Assembly: GCF_900172275.1 (NCBI RefSeq)
Contig: NZ_FWFT01000001.1
Coordinates: 1 to 64,000 of the forward strand
Direction of reading: 5' to 3'
DNA length: 64,000 nucleotides
From: Pseudooctadecabacter jejudonensis
Lineage (GTDB): Bacteria; Pseudomonadota; Alphaproteobacteria; Rhodobacterales; Rhodobacteraceae
Shown piece by piece: positions 44,018 to 53,309 of this stretch. The position numbers and the translations under genes were made by a program. Position 1 is the first letter of the stretch, and every line of letters begins with the position of its first letter. The notes beneath the pieces are model-generated. The model saw only the letters and a list, made by a program, of their open reading frames with translations. It had not been told where the DNA came from and ran no database searches.

Positions 44018-45086
44018 CCCGTTCAAACGCAAAGAAGCTGTGGTCGTGACGCGAAGTCAAAGCGGTTACACCGCTGAGATTATTGGCGCACGGGAAAGCT
44101 ATATCGCTGGGACCCGTGGCCTTGCTGACCTGACGGCGACGGTGCAATCCGCTGTCTCATTATGGGAAGGCGCGTTCACTCTTGCTGACGTGTCTGGAAC
44201 CGACCTGATCGACCGTGCATCCCTTGGTCTTATGGCACGATCATTGGCGTTGCGAGGTGAATGGGTTGCTTACATCACCGACGATGGATTGGTGCAAGCC
44301 TCGGATTGGGACGTGACCACAAAGAACGGCAAACCAACGGCCTACCGTCTGACCATTCCAGAAACAGGTGGGGCGCAAACGGTCACGGCCTTGGCGGGTG
44401 AGGTTTTGCATATCCGTATCGGCTGCGATCCTGCGGCCCCGTATTACGGCACGGCCCCATTGCGCCGCGCGTCACTGTCTGCGGGTCTGTTGCAAACCTT
44501 GGAAACCGCTTTGGCTGAGGTCTATGAAACTGCGCCAATGGGGTCTCAGATTGTGCCATTCCCAGAGGGTCCGGCAAACGATCTTGAAACGCTAGGCCGT
44601 GGGTTTCGTGGCCGTCGCGGGTCTGTCCTGTTGCGCGAATCCGTGGCCGTAACGGCGGCGGGCGGTCCAGCGCCTAGCACCGATTGGAAACCGTCTGACG
44701 TGTCGCCTGACATGCAAAAGACTATGGCGTCCCAAAGTCATGAACATGCAAAGGCGGCAATCCTGAATGTGTTTGGAATTCTGCCCGCGTTGCTGTCCGC
44801 CAATACAACGGGACCACTGGTCAGGGAAGCGCAACGCCACTTGGCAACTTGGGGTCTGCAACCGATTGCCATGCTACTGGCAGAGGAAGCCACCACTAAG
44901 CTAGGTCAGCCTGTCATGGTTGATGTGTTGCGGCCCGTCCAAGCCTTTGACGTAGGCGGTCGCGCAAGAGCGCTGTCCACGATTGTGAAGGCGATGGCAG
45001 AGGCCAAGGCGGCTGGCGTGGAAGGGGCAGACTTTGACAAAGCTCTGACGCTGGTGAATTGGGGGCTAGATGACGGGGTGGGCTGA
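44010..45086 (+). CDS. phage portal protein
   Basis: A 358-residue HK97-like portal. Visible: YYGTAPLRRASLSAGLLQTLE of the clip/stem region, ILNVFGILPALLS, and REAQRHLATWGLQPIAMLLAEEA helices. It forms the dodecameric DNA gate of the capsid and docks TerL. It is at the distal end of the head module, overlapping the connector gene by 8 bases. Somewhat short for the family (about 380-420). Confidence 0.9.
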   Translation: MFNPFKRKEAVVVTRSQSGYTAEIIGARESYIAGTRGLADLTATVQSAVSLWEGAFTLADVSGTDLIDRASLGLMARSLALRGEWVAYITDDGLVQASDWDVTTKNGKPTAYRLTIPETGGAQTVTALAGEVLHIRIGCDPAAPYYGTAPLRRASLSAGLLQTLETALAEVYETAPMGSQIVPFPEGPANDLETLGRGFRGRRGSVLLRESVAVTAAGGPAPSTDWKPSDVSPDMQKTMASQSHEHAKAAILNVFGILPALLSANTTGPLVREAQRHLATWGLQPIAMLLAEEATTKLGQPVMVDVLRPVQAFDVGGRARALSTIVKAMAEAKAAGVEGADFDKALTLVNWGLDDGVG

Positions 45087-45144
45087 GGATACACAAGTTT
45101 AGATTGCAATTGCCACCTGGCATCTAACTCTTTGGAGAACAGCT

Positions 45145-45672
45145 TTGACCGAATTACCTTTTCTAACCTACCTTCAGGCTGGTGGTGAAAACACCCTAGG
45201 ATTCTACGGTGAAGGCTTCCAAGACATGGTTAAGAATGGAGAGGTGCCTTTTTTTGGTGCGCCAGTCGCGCAGCCTAACAGTTCAACGAAACAGTTTTTC
45301 TTCATTGAAGCGGTTATGCTTAGCTGTGCAAGAAATATTACTAGTGAACTTGCAGAGCCTTACGGAACGCAGTTAGCGCGTGCAGTGCAGATTGTTGAAA
45401 CGAATACTGATGTGATAATTGACGCTATCAAGCTGGTCGATACCGGTGCTGAAGCTTGGGTTGAAATTATTGAAGATGAGGTTGGTGGCCGCCTTAAAGT
45501 TTTTCCACGCAATGACACGCGAGTTCAACTTTTTCTCAGCACTTTCCCCCCTGAGGCAAATCCGGAAAAGCCAGTCATGATCGACGTTACGTCGATCATT
45601 AATCACGCTAAGAGTGTAGCAAACGACTTTGGCTTAACAAAACCGGATTTAGACATAGCTAAAAGAGCATGA
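45145..45672 (+). CDS. unrecognised element-encoded protein (candidate cargo)
   Basis: A 175-residue, probably cytosolic, acidic protein that I do not recognise. It starts with TTG at 45145, preceded by GGAGAAC. It is the last gene before attR, the place where satellites carry accessory genes such as anti-phage or helper-interference functions. Composition is more AT-rich than the head genes, suggesting separate origin. No transmembrane segment or known catalytic motif seen. Confidence 0.7.
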   Translation: MTELPFLTYLQAGGENTLGFYGEGFQDMVKNGEVPFFGAPVAQPNSSTKQFFFIEAVMLSCARNITSELAEPYGTQLARAVQIVETNTDVIIDAIKLVDTGAEAWVEIIEDEVGGRLKVFPRNDTRVQLFLSTFPPEANPEKPVMIDVTSIINHAKSVANDFGLTKPDLDIAKRA

Positions 45673-45836
45673 TCTAGAAGAAGTTGGCGGTTAGCAACTG
45701 CCAGCATTCTTTTCCGCAGTGCCACTAGACAACATATTGTTGCAAAAATACAACGAAGTCTTTTTGTCAGATAGATTGTAGGGCGATCAAGTTGTTTTCC
45801 AATAAAACCCTTTAAATCAATGACTTAAGGGGTGTA

Positions 45837-45853
45837 TTGGCTCCGGCGGTAGG
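45837..45853. repeat. attR core within tRNA-Asn
   Basis: The 17 bases match attL (34989-35005) exactly and include the last part of the tRNA gene plus CCA. Integration therefore restored an intact tRNA, with the element on its 3' side. Confidence 0.88.
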
Positions 45854-45912
45854 GATCGAACCTACGACCAATTGATTAACAGTCAACTGCTCTACCGCTG
45901 AGCTACGCCGGA
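45838..45912 (-). tRNA. tRNA-Asn (GTT)
   Basis: Reading the minus strand from 45912: acceptor TCCGGCG, D-arm GCTC..GAGC, anticodon stem GTTGA/TCAAT around CTGTTAA (anticodon GTT), T-arm GTAGG TTCGATC CCTAC, acceptor CGCCGGA, discriminator G and encoded CCA. All stems pair. It is the integration target of the satellite. Confidence 0.97.
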
Positions 45913-45960
45913 AAACCTTCGTCCGTATAGCCATGGGATTTCGGGGCGTCCAGAGGGATT

Positions 45961-46881
45961 TTACGTTTTTTCGACCGTCAGCAGAGAAAATTTTGCCGCT
46001 GCTGAAAGTGCGCCCAAAGGCGCGCAAATATCGCGCTTGGTCAGGTCGATAAGATGCGCCAGAACATTGCGTTCGGCCATAGGCAGGAGGGCGGTGGGCA
46101 CATCGGTATAGATCAATTCCGTCAAGGCCCGCGCGGTTTGCGCGCCCGCCGTCAGTGCTGCGCGAATTTGGTCTTCGCGCGCTGTTCTATGGGCCAAAAG
46201 CGTTTCAATGCGCGCGCTGAGGTCAGCGATGGGTGCGCCGTGCCCGCTGAGACCGGTTTTGGAACCCAGATCTGCGAGGCGGCGGCAGGACGTCATGAAA
46301 TCCGTCAGATCGCCATCGGGCGGCGACACCAATGACGTGGCCCAGCCCATGACCAAATCGCCTGTGAACACGATATCGTCGGTCTCATAACACAGATGAT
46401 TGCCGAAATGGCCGGGGGTGTGCAGGGCTGTGATGGTCCGCCCGCCTGCGGTCAGGGTCTGGCCGTCGCACACTATCTCATCCGGCTCAAACGCGGCATC
46501 GACACCTTCGCCGCCCCCCACGGCCCCCGACACATCCTGCATGATGGCGGATCGGCCCGCATTGCTGTCCCCAAACGCCAACACTGGTGCGCCGGTGATG
46601 CGGGACAGGTCGCGGGAGAGGGGGCTGTGATCAAGGTGGCTGTGGGTCACAAGGATGTGGGTCACGGGGCGCCCACGGATCGCGCGCAGCAAAGCGTCCA
46701 GGTGGGGGGCGCTTTGGGGACCAGGGTCGATCACGGCGACGGTGTCTGTCCCTAAAAGATAGGTGTTCGTGCCCCAATAGGTCATGGGTGAAGGGTTGGG
46801 GGCCAGCACACGGACCACGCCTTTCGCTACCGTTTCGGGCACACCGGGCTGGGGCGCGGTTGTTGGGGTGGGGGGCTGCAT
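45961..46881 (-). CDS. MBL-fold metallohydrolase (LACTB2-like)
   Basis: A 306-residue glyoxalase-II-like MBL protein. The zinc motif THSHLDH has H80, H82, D84 and H85; HTPGHFGNHLCY and VFTGDLVMG supply the later ligands. The C-terminal ~90 residues form a winged-helix-like domain as in LACTB2, an endoribonuclease-like relative. The ATG at 46881 is used since the upstream extension of the frame (to 47061) is antisense to the kinase gene. Substrate unknown. Confidence 0.88.
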   Translation of the reverse strand: MQPPTPTTAPQPGVPETVAKGVVRVLAPNPSPMTYWGTNTYLLGTDTVAVIDPGPQSAPHLDALLRAIRGRPVTHILVTHSHLDHSPLSRDLSRITGAPVLAFGDSNAGRSAIMQDVSGAVGGGEGVDAAFEPDEIVCDGQTLTAGGRTITALHTPGHFGNHLCYETDDIVFTGDLVMGWATSLVSPPDGDLTDFMTSCRRLADLGSKTGLSGHGAPIADLSARIETLLAHRTAREDQIRAALTAGAQTARALTELIYTDVPTALLPMAERNVLAHLIDLTKRDICAPLGALSAAAKFSLLTVEKT

Positions 46882-46938
46882 GATCTTGCGTTTCCTTGGG
46901 CGACGTTTACCGCTAGCGTCTGGCCTATGGGATATCGC

Positions 46939-48264
46939 ATGTCTTTTGGCTGGCTCAAACACTATATGCCACGGTCGCTTTATGGGCGGGCGGCGCTGAT
47001 CCTGATTTTGCCGGTCATTACGCTGCAATTGGCGATTTCTGTGGTGTTTATTCAGCGCCATTTCGAGGGCGTGACCGAGCAGATGACGCGCACGATGGTG
47101 TTGGATTTGCAGCTGTTGCTGGATGCGGTGAATGCCGCACCTGATGCGCAGGCGGCGTCAGAGGCGGGCGCTGCTGTTGCGGTTCCTTTGCAGCTGGACA
47201 TGGTTTTGCCCGCGACAGATGTCCCACAGGCAGATCAAAGACGGTGGTATGATTTTTCGGGCCGCGTGGTGATGCGGACGTTGAGGGCGAACGTGGCGGA
47301 TGTGGGGCCAGTTGTGTTGCCCAATGACCGGCGGGCGCTGGTCTGGTTTGACACGGTGCATGGCCCTATGTCGGTGGAGTTTCGGCGGTCACGGGTGTCC
47401 GCGTCAAACCCGCATCAGCTGTTGGTTTGGATGGTGGTTCTGGGCGGTTTCATGACCCTGATCGCCTATAGTTTTCTGCGCAATCAGCTGCGGCCGATCA
47501 AACGGCTGGCGGCGGCCGCCGCCGAATACGGGCGGGGCCGCGTTGTCACCTATCACCCGTCGGGCGCGAACGAAGTGCGGGCGGCGGGGCATGCCTTTTT
47601 AGATATGCGCAACCGGATCGAACGGCAGACCCAATCGCGCACCATGATGTTGTCGGGCGTCAGCCACGATCTGCGCACGCCGCTGACGCGGCTGCGTTTG
47701 GGTCTTGGGATGATTGACGACGCCGACGTGGGGCCACTGGTGCGCGACGTTGATGACATGCAGCGGCTGCTGGATGCCTTTCTTGATTTCGCCCGTGGGG
47801 ATGCCGAAGGAGAGGCCGAACCCGTCGATCCGATCGCATTGGCCCAGACCATACTGGCCGATGCCGCGCGCATGGGGCAGGCGGTCTCTGCGGGGGAGAT
47901 GGTGGCGGATACCTCGGATGTGCGCGTATCGCTGCGCCCCATGGCCATCCGGCGGGCCGTGGAAAACCTGATCGGCAATGCGCTGCGCTACGCGGGCGAG
48001 GCGCGTCTGAGTGTCGTTGTCAGCCCGCGCGCCGTGGTCTTTTGTGTGGAAGACGATGGGCCGGGCATTCCGGCGGACCAACGCGAGGAGGCGCTGAAAC
48101 CCTTTGCGCGTCTTGATCCGGCCCGCAATCAGGACAAGGGCACCGGCGTTGGGCTTGGCCTGTCGATCGTGTCTGATATTGCGCGCGCGCACGGGGGCAG
48201 CCTGCGGTTGGGCGACAGCGACGATCTGGGCGGTCTGAAAGCGGAGATTGTCTTGGCCCGTTAA
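46939..48264 (+). CDS. EnvZ-like sensor histidine kinase
   Basis: A 441-residue membrane kinase with TM helices near 15-35 and 160-180, a short periplasmic domain, a HAMP linker (QLRPIKRLAAAAAEYGRG), the phospho-acceptor H243 in SGVSHDLRTPLTRLRL, and an ATPase domain with NLIGNALRYAG and GVGLGLSIV. The partner OmpR-type regulator is not adjacent. Two starts are possible (46927, 46939); the second has GGGA upstream. Confidence 0.9.
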   Translation: MSFGWLKHYMPRSLYGRAALILILPVITLQLAISVVFIQRHFEGVTEQMTRTMVLDLQLLLDAVNAAPDAQAASEAGAAVAVPLQLDMVLPATDVPQADQRRWYDFSGRVVMRTLRANVADVGPVVLPNDRRALVWFDTVHGPMSVEFRRSRVSASNPHQLLVWMVVLGGFMTLIAYSFLRNQLRPIKRLAAAAAEYGRGRVVTYHPSGANEVRAAGHAFLDMRNRIERQTQSRTMMLSGVSHDLRTPLTRLRLGLGMIDDADVGPLVRDVDDMQRLLDAFLDFARGDAEGEAEPVDPIALAQTILADAARMGQAVSAGEMVADTSDVRVSLRPMAIRRAVENLIGNALRYAGEARLSVVVSPRAVVFCVEDDGPGIPADQREEALKPFARLDPARNQDKGTGVGLGLSIVSDIARAHGGSLRLGDSDDLGGLKAEIVLAR

Positions 48265-48300
48265 ACGGGGGCGGCTCTGATCATCTGCAGGCGGGGACGG

Positions 48301-48377
48301 TGGTAGGCCCGGCAGGACTTGAACCCGCAACCAAAGCGTTATGAGCGCTCTGCTCTAACCAATTGAGCTACAGGCCC
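48301..48377 (-). tRNA. tRNA with CAT anticodon (tRNA-Ile2 or elongator tRNA-Met)
   Basis: A 77-nt gene on the minus strand: acceptor GGGCCTG pairs with a CGGGCCT-type 3' strand, the D-loop is AATTGGTTA, the anticodon stem is GAGCG/CGCTT around the loop with CAT, the T-arm has TTCAAGT, and CCA is encoded. It is not the initiator (no unpaired first base). The G-rich acceptor favours the lysidine-modified Ile2 species, but elongator Met is not excluded. Confidence 0.9.
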
Positions 48378-48492
48378 GCCTAATGACGGTCGTACCAGAG
48401 GGGCCGCCATGGTCAAGCACGGGATTAAATTTGTTGTGCGGTTCATGAATTGTGATAGCGTTTGCGCCATAAAAATGGAAAAGGACAGACTT

Positions 48493-48735
48493 ATGAAATT
48501 TTTTACAAGCGCATTTGCTATTTGTTTGGCCGGAATGGCCCACGCGGGGACTGCGGTTATTGAGCCGATTGGACCCGAAGCCTCAGGCGGTGGCAGCAGC
48601 GAAGGCATTCTTTTGGTGCTTTTGGCGGTGGGCGCCTTGATGATCCTGAACCGCGGGCAGGGCACAACACAACGCAATGCCGCCCCCGTCGCGCAAGATG
48701 CGGATGATGACGACGACATTATCATGAAGTTCTAA
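48493..48735 (+). CDS. small exported/membrane protein, unknown function
   Basis: An 80-residue protein: signal-like MKFFTSAFAICLAGMAHA, a Gly/Ser-rich stretch (GGGSSEG), one TM helix (ILLVLLAVGALMIL) and an acidic tail of five Asp. The start at 48493 has AAGGA upstream. It is monocistronic, between a tRNA and a sterol-desaturase-family gene. I do not recognise a function. Confidence 0.75.
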   Translation: MKFFTSAFAICLAGMAHAGTAVIEPIGPEASGGGSSEGILLVLLAVGALMILNRGQGTTQRNAAPVAQDADDDDDIIMKF

Positions 48736-48785
48736 GATCGATCTGTGGCGCGCCTCGGTGGTGGGGCGCGCTGCATGCCGCAAGG

Positions 48786-49694
48786 CTACGGCGTTTGCCC
48801 GATCATCCGCCGCAGGGGTGACATCAGCACCGGCCCCAGACGCTGGGTCATCAACGGCGCGTCTTCTGGGGCATCGAGGCCAAAGCGCACGGCCTCATCC
48901 GGGTGCGTGACGTAAAGCGTCCCGAACATCCAATCCCACACAGCCAGATTTTGCCCGAAGTTCTTGTTGAAATGGATCGGGTTGGTGGAATGGTGCACCT
49001 GATGCTGTGCGGGCGAGATCACGAAACGTTCAACCACCGGCCCAAAGCTGACCCAGATGTGGGAGTGATGGAAATTTGTCACCAGCAGGTTCACAATCAC
49101 AATGAACGCATTGGCACCCGCGATTGTGGCAAAGGCCACCTCATCCGTCAGGCTGCCGATGATCAGCCCATAGAGAGCTCCAATCAGGATCGCGTTAAAG
49201 CTCAGAGAGACCAGAATCCCCACAGGATGCTGCCGATAGGCCGTCAACGGTGTCAGGACAGCGGCGCTGTGGTGCACCGCATGCAAGGGCCAGATGGTGT
49301 TAATCGTGTGATAGGCGCGGTGCACCCAATACAACGAGAAATCGGTGATCATCAAAAGCAACAAGGCCATCAGCACTGGCGACAGGGTGAGACCCTGCAA
49401 CAGCGGGCCGGGGCCATGGGCGACAACCCATGCGGCGACAAGGGGTGTGGCCGCAAATCGTGCGCCAACCTTGAACAGGATCATCAGTTGCCCCACGGCA
49501 AACAGCCACACATCCGTCTTTACCGACGGGTGCGACCAGATGCGTTTGGGCAGCAAAAACGCCCAGAACCCGCCTGTCTCACGGCGCCACGCATAAATGG
49601 CGTAGCCAATGGCCACAAACGACAGCAAATAAACCGGCGACAGCACCTGTTCGAGGCCAGCAAAGTCACGCAGATAGGCAATAAGGTCATCCAT
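48786..49694 (-). CDS. sterol desaturase / fatty acid hydroxylase family protein
   Basis: A 302-residue integral membrane di-iron protein with histidine boxes HRAYH, HAVHH and HQVHH plus FHHSH, and four or more TM helices. Members hydroxylate or desaturate lipids, ornithine lipids or carotenoids. Monocistronic, divergent from purM. Substrate unknown. Confidence 0.88.
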   Translation of the reverse strand: MDDLIAYLRDFAGLEQVLSPVYLLSFVAIGYAIYAWRRETGGFWAFLLPKRIWSHPSVKTDVWLFAVGQLMILFKVGARFAATPLVAAWVVAHGPGPLLQGLTLSPVLMALLLLMITDFSLYWVHRAYHTINTIWPLHAVHHSAAVLTPLTAYRQHPVGILVSLSFNAILIGALYGLIIGSLTDEVAFATIAGANAFIVIVNLLVTNFHHSHIWVSFGPVVERFVISPAQHQVHHSTNPIHFNKNFGQNLAVWDWMFGTLYVTHPDEAVRFGLDAPEDAPLMTQRLGPVLMSPLRRMIGQTP

Positions 49695-49798
49695 ATCCGA
49701 ACACTGGCCCGCGGGTTCATTTTGGTCAATGCCAACTGTTGCCGACGCCGGTCAAACGGGCTATCGGCCTTAGGCAAATCCAGCAGGAGGATATGCAC

Positions 49799-50854
49799 AT
49801 GGCTGAGGCGGGCAAAAACGGGCTGACGTATGCGGATGCCGGCGTTGATATTGACGCGGGCAACACACTGGTTGAACGGATTAAGCCTGCGGCCAAACGC
49901 ACGGCGCGGCCCGGTGTGATGTCGGGCCTTGGCGGCTTTGGCGCGATGTTTGACCTGAAAGGCGCAGGCTACACCGATCCGATCCTTGTGGGCGCTACAG
50001 ACGGTGTCGGCACCAAGCTGCGGATCGCGATTGATACCGGAAACGTGGATGGCGTTGGTATTGATCTGGTCGCCATGTGCGTCAATGATCTGGTGTGTCA
50101 GGGTGCTGAGCCTTTGTTTTTCCTTGATTACTTTGCGACCGGTAAGTTGGAGCTGGATCAGGCCACCCGTATCATCAACGGAATCGCCAAAGGCTGTGAA
50201 CTGTCGGGCTGTGCCTTGATCGGGGGCGAAACCGCCGAGATGCCGGGCATGTACCCTGAAGGTGATTTTGATCTGGCGGGCTTTAGCGTCGGCGCGATGG
50301 AGCGTGGCACGGAGCTGCCCAAGGGGGTCGCAAAGGGGGATATCCTGTTGGGCCTGGGGTCCAACGGTGTGCATTCCAACGGCTATTCATTGGTCCGCAA
50401 GATCGTCGAACGCTCTGGCCTTGATTGGGCCGATGCCTCTCCGTTTGGGGAGGGCACATTGGGTGAGGCTTTGCTGGCCCCAACGGCGCTGTATGTCAAA
50501 GGTGCCGTGGATGTTTTGAAGACAGAACCTGGTGATGTGCGCGCGCTGGCCCATATCACGGGGGGCGGTTTGACTGAAAACCTGCCACGTGTGTTGCCTC
50601 AGGGGCTTGGCGCTGACATTGATCTGAACGCCTGGACGATGTTGCCGGTGTTCAAATGGCTGGCCGAGGAGGGCGGTCTTGATGAGGCGGAAATGCTCAA
50701 GACCTTTAATTGTGGGATTGGCATGGTCGCCGTCGTGAAGCCGGGGGCCGAAGGCGCCGCGTGTTATGCTTTGGCCGCCGCCGGCCATGATGTCGTTGAG
50801 ATTGGCAAGATCACCGAAGGCGACGGCGTGCGGTATAAAGGATCGCTTTTGTGA
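49799..50854 (+). CDS. purM: phosphoribosylformylglycinamidine cyclo-ligase (AIR synthetase)
   Basis: A 351-residue PurM with [14 protein letters not shown] at the start, [24 protein letters not shown] and a [21 protein letters not shown]-binding segment. It makes AIR from FGAM in purine synthesis. The ATG at 49799 is 8 bases after AGGAGG; another at 49793 is too close to it. Coupled to purN by stop-start overlap. Confidence 0.96.
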   Translation: MAEAGKNGLTYADAGVDIDAGNTLVERIKPAAKRTARPGVMSGLGGFGAMFDLKGAGYTDPILVGATDGVGTKLRIAIDTGNVDGVGIDLVAMCVNDLVCQGAEPLFFLDYFATGKLELDQATRIINGIAKGCELSGCALIGGETAEMPGMYPEGDFDLAGFSVGAMERGTELPKGVAKGDILLGLGSNGVHSNGYSLVRKIVERSGLDWADASPFGEGTLGEALLAPTALYVKGAVDVLKTEPGDVRALAHITGGGLTENLPRVLPQGLGADIDLNAWTMLPVFKWLAEEGGLDEAEMLKTFNCGIGMVAVVKPGAEGAACYALAAAGHDVVEIGKITEGDGVRYKGSLL

Positions 50855-51459
50855 AACGGGTCGCCATTCTGATATCGGGTGGCGGGTCAAACATGGTGGC
50901 GCTGGCTGAAAGCATGGTGGGGGACCATCCCGCGCGGCCGTGTGTTGTCATAGCCAATGATCCGGATGCGGGCGGGCTGGCAAAGGCAGCTGCGCTTGGG
51001 ATCCCGACGGCCGTGGTAGATCATCGAGATTTTCCAAAGGATCGCAATGGGTTCGAGGGCGCACTTCATGCATCACTTGAAGAATATCAACCCGACTTTG
51101 TGTGCCTTGCAGGGTTCATGCGCATCTTGGGTGCAGGTTTTGTTGGGCAGTATGCAGGGCGAATGCTAAACATCCATCCGTCGCTTTTGCCCAAATACAA
51201 AGGCCTGCACACCCACGCCCGCGCGCTTGAGGCTGGCGATACAAATCACGGCTGCAGCGTGCATGAGGTGACGGCAGATCTGGATGATGGCCCGATTTTG
51301 GGACAGGCGCGGATTGAGGTTGTGGCCGATGACACGCCCGAAACCCTGGCCCAGCGGTTGCTGCCCTTGGAACATCAGCTGTACCCGGCGGTGCTGCGGC
51401 GCTACGTGATGGGGGACCGCACGCCTGTCTATCTTCCATCTGCGCCCGTGATGCCCTAA
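50851..51459 (+). CDS. purN: phosphoribosylglycinamide formyltransferase (GART)
   Basis: A 202-residue folate-dependent transformylase: [13 protein letters not shown] at the start, the catalytic region [24 protein letters not shown] (Asn/His) and the late Asp in [11 protein letters not shown] start overlaps the purM stop. Transfers formyl from 10-formyl-THF to GAR. Confidence 0.96.
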   Translation: MKRVAILISGGGSNMVALAESMVGDHPARPCVVIANDPDAGGLAKAAALGIPTAVVDHRDFPKDRNGFEGALHASLEEYQPDFVCLAGFMRILGAGFVGQYAGRMLNIHPSLLPKYKGLHTHARALEAGDTNHGCSVHEVTADLDDGPILGQARIEVVADDTPETLAQRLLPLEHQLYPAVLRRYVMGDRTPVYLPSAPVMP

Positions 51460-51513
51460 GGTTGCGACACCCGAGCGAGAAAAGCCCGCGAAAGACATAT
51501 AAGAAGGCACCGG

Positions 51514-52671
51514 ATGAAGACGATCACGACGACCCAAGACCTTGCCGCGTTCTGCGAAGAGGCCGCAAAGCATCCATACGTCACCGTCGACACCGAATTT
51601 CTGCGCGAACGCACCTATTACTCAAAGCTTTGTCTGATCCAGCTGGCCTTCAACGGGGATGGTGAAGACGACGCCGTGTTGGTTGATCCGCTGGTCGAGG
51701 GGCTTGATCTAGCGCCGCTTTATGATCTGTTTCAGGATGCAGGCGTGGTGAAGGTGTTTCACGCCGCCCGTCAGGACCTTGAGATTTTCTTTGTGGATCA
51801 GGGGATTATCCCGACACCGCTGTTTGACACCCAAGTGGCCGCCATGGTCTGCGGGTTTGGCGAACAGGCGGGCTATGAGACCTTGGTGCGCAAGATTGCG
51901 CGGGACAGCGTGGACAAATCATCCCGTTTTACCGATTGGTCACGGCGTCCGTTGACCGATGCGCAAAAGAAATACGCACTGGCAGATGTCACCCATTTGC
52001 GGGTGATTTACGAATTCTTGTCGGACCACCTTGCCAAATCAGGACGAAAGAAATGGGTGGCCGAGGAAATGGCCGTTCTCAACGATCCGGCGACCTATCG
52101 CGTCGATCCCGCCAACGCGTGGAAACGCGTGAAGACCCGCACAAATTCCGGCAAGTTTCTGGCGGTGGTGCGTGAATTGGCCCAGTTCCGTGAGGCCCAC
52201 GCCCAAGCGCGCAACATCCCCCGCAACCGCGTGTTCAAAGACGACGCGCTGGTTGAGATCGCGTCAACCAAGCCGCAGTCGGAAAAGGATCTGGGGCGGT
52301 CCCGTTTGTTGCTGCGCGAGGCCCGCAAGGGGGACATTGCTGCAGGCATTTTGGACGCCGTGAAAGCCGGTTTGGCGGTCAAACCCGAGGACATGCCGCG
52401 CAGCGAGAGCCCGCGCGAAAAGCTGCAGGTGAACCCCGCTTTGGCGGATATGCTACGGGTGTTGGTGAAATCAAAGGCCGACAACGAGGGTGTCGCGCAA
52501 AAGCTGATCGCGACCAGTGCCGATCTGGATGCCATTGCCGGTGGGGTGCGCGATGTACAGGCCCTGCGCGGCTGGCGCAAAGAGGTGTTTGGCGCGGATG
52601 CGCTGCGCCTGTGCAACGGTGAGATCGGTTTGGCCGTGAAGGGCGAAAAGGTCGTAACCTTCGAGATTTAG
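51514..52671 (+). CDS. rnd: ribonuclease D
   Basis: A 385-residue 3'-5' exoribonuclease of the DEDDy class. VDTEFLRERTYY carries the first acids, FHAARQDLEIFF the second, and a YALADVTHL segment the Tyr/Asp. Two HRDC-like helical domains follow (~210-380). It trims tRNA 3' ends. Follows purN by 54 bases with AAGG before the start. Confidence 0.95.
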   Translation: MKTITTTQDLAAFCEEAAKHPYVTVDTEFLRERTYYSKLCLIQLAFNGDGEDDAVLVDPLVEGLDLAPLYDLFQDAGVVKVFHAARQDLEIFFVDQGIIPTPLFDTQVAAMVCGFGEQAGYETLVRKIARDSVDKSSRFTDWSRRPLTDAQKKYALADVTHLRVIYEFLSDHLAKSGRKKWVAEEMAVLNDPATYRVDPANAWKRVKTRTNSGKFLAVVRELAQFREAHAQARNIPRNRVFKDDALVEIASTKPQSEKDLGRSRLLLREARKGDIAAGILDAVKAGLAVKPEDMPRSESPREKLQVNPALADMLRVLVKSKADNEGVAQKLIATSADLDAIAGGVRDVQALRGWRKEVFGADALRLCNGEIGLAVKGEKVVTFEI

Positions 52672-52683
52672 GACGGGCGGGAC

Positions 52684-53172
52684 TTAGCGCCGCGCCACGC
52701 GGGCATTGGATGCGGCCTGCACGCGGACAGAACGCACCGCGGCCAGCTCAGACATATCCATCACATAAGCTGCCGAAATTTGGCGGGCGCGTGCGCTGCC
52801 ATCTGCACTGAAACCCTCCGGCGCTTGTGCGCGGAATGCAAGCGTTAGAACGCCGCCGTCAACGCCCGTTGGCACCAATTCAGCGTTGTAAAACCCCACG
52901 GTCGGGGCCACGCCCGTGGCGCGCACGATGGCGCCTGTTGTCGTGCGGTCCACACTGAGCGATGTGACGCTTTGAACCAAAGACCGGTTGTCGATCACGA
53001 TGGTTTGACGGCCTTCGGGCACCAGCGGGCGAACATCGCTTGTTACAGCCTGCACCGGCGCGCTTTCGCTGGGGCCAAACCAGTTGAGCGGGTTGAAACG
53101 GCTTTCGGCCACGCGGGCACAGCCCGTGACAGTGAGCATCACAGCGGTGCCAAGAAGAGTTGCGCGGATCAT
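52684..53172 (-). CDS. putative lipoprotein
   Basis: A 162-residue protein with a lipoprotein signal (LTVTGC, lipidated C18). The mature part has no known domain but is conserved-looking, with beta-rich TIVIDNRSLVQSVTSLSVDRT. It converges with rnd (12-base gap). Function unknown; envelope location is the only firm point. Confidence 0.8.
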   Translation of the reverse strand: MIRATLLGTAVMLTVTGCARVAESRFNPLNWFGPSESAPVQAVTSDVRPLVPEGRQTIVIDNRSLVQSVTSLSVDRTTTGAIVRATGVAPTVGFYNAELVPTGVDGGVLTLAFRAQAPEGFSADGSARARQISAAYVMDMSELAAVRSVRVQAASNARVARR

Positions 53173-53309
53173 GGATGTGCCCCTTTTGTCGTCCGGGGCG
53201 CGAGCCCCTTGGAAATTGTCTAACGTAAGTTACGGGTCATGAAAAGCGGGCACTGGACCTTTGGGAAGGGGGGGCCTAGATCGAAGGGAGAGTTGAGAAG
53301 GACAGCGCC

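Larger units (their letters stand above)
34989..45853. mobile_element. integrated capsid-forming phage satellite (cf-PICI-like), about 10.85 kb
   Basis: A discrete element bounded by 17-bp direct repeats (34989-35005 and 45837-45853) identical to the 3' end of tRNA-Asn including CCA. Order: integrase, AlpA-like, prim-pol/D5 helicase, neck-like protein, small ORF, TerL, HNH, HK97 capsid, prohead protease, connector-like protein, portal, unknown gene. All identified genes are on the plus strand. Tail, tape-measure, baseplate, lysis and CI-type repressor genes are absent, so it cannot form a complete phage by itself. This matches published capsid-forming PICIs, which make their own small capsids and take tails from a helper phage. 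A decayed prophage is the main alternative, but every head gene is intact. Confidence 0.8.

Noticed and set aside
39150-45086. Gene transfer agent (GTA) cluster
   Set aside because: GTA order is different and includes tail genes; this block has integrase, AlpA and att sites.
45729-45741. CAACA-TAT-TGTTG inverted repeat near attR
   Set aside because: Short arms in AT-rich DNA; could easily be chance, though integrase arm sites are conceivable.
34989-45853. Complete or decayed tailed prophage
   Set aside because: There are no tail, tape-measure, lysis or repressor genes, and the remaining genes show no frameshifts.
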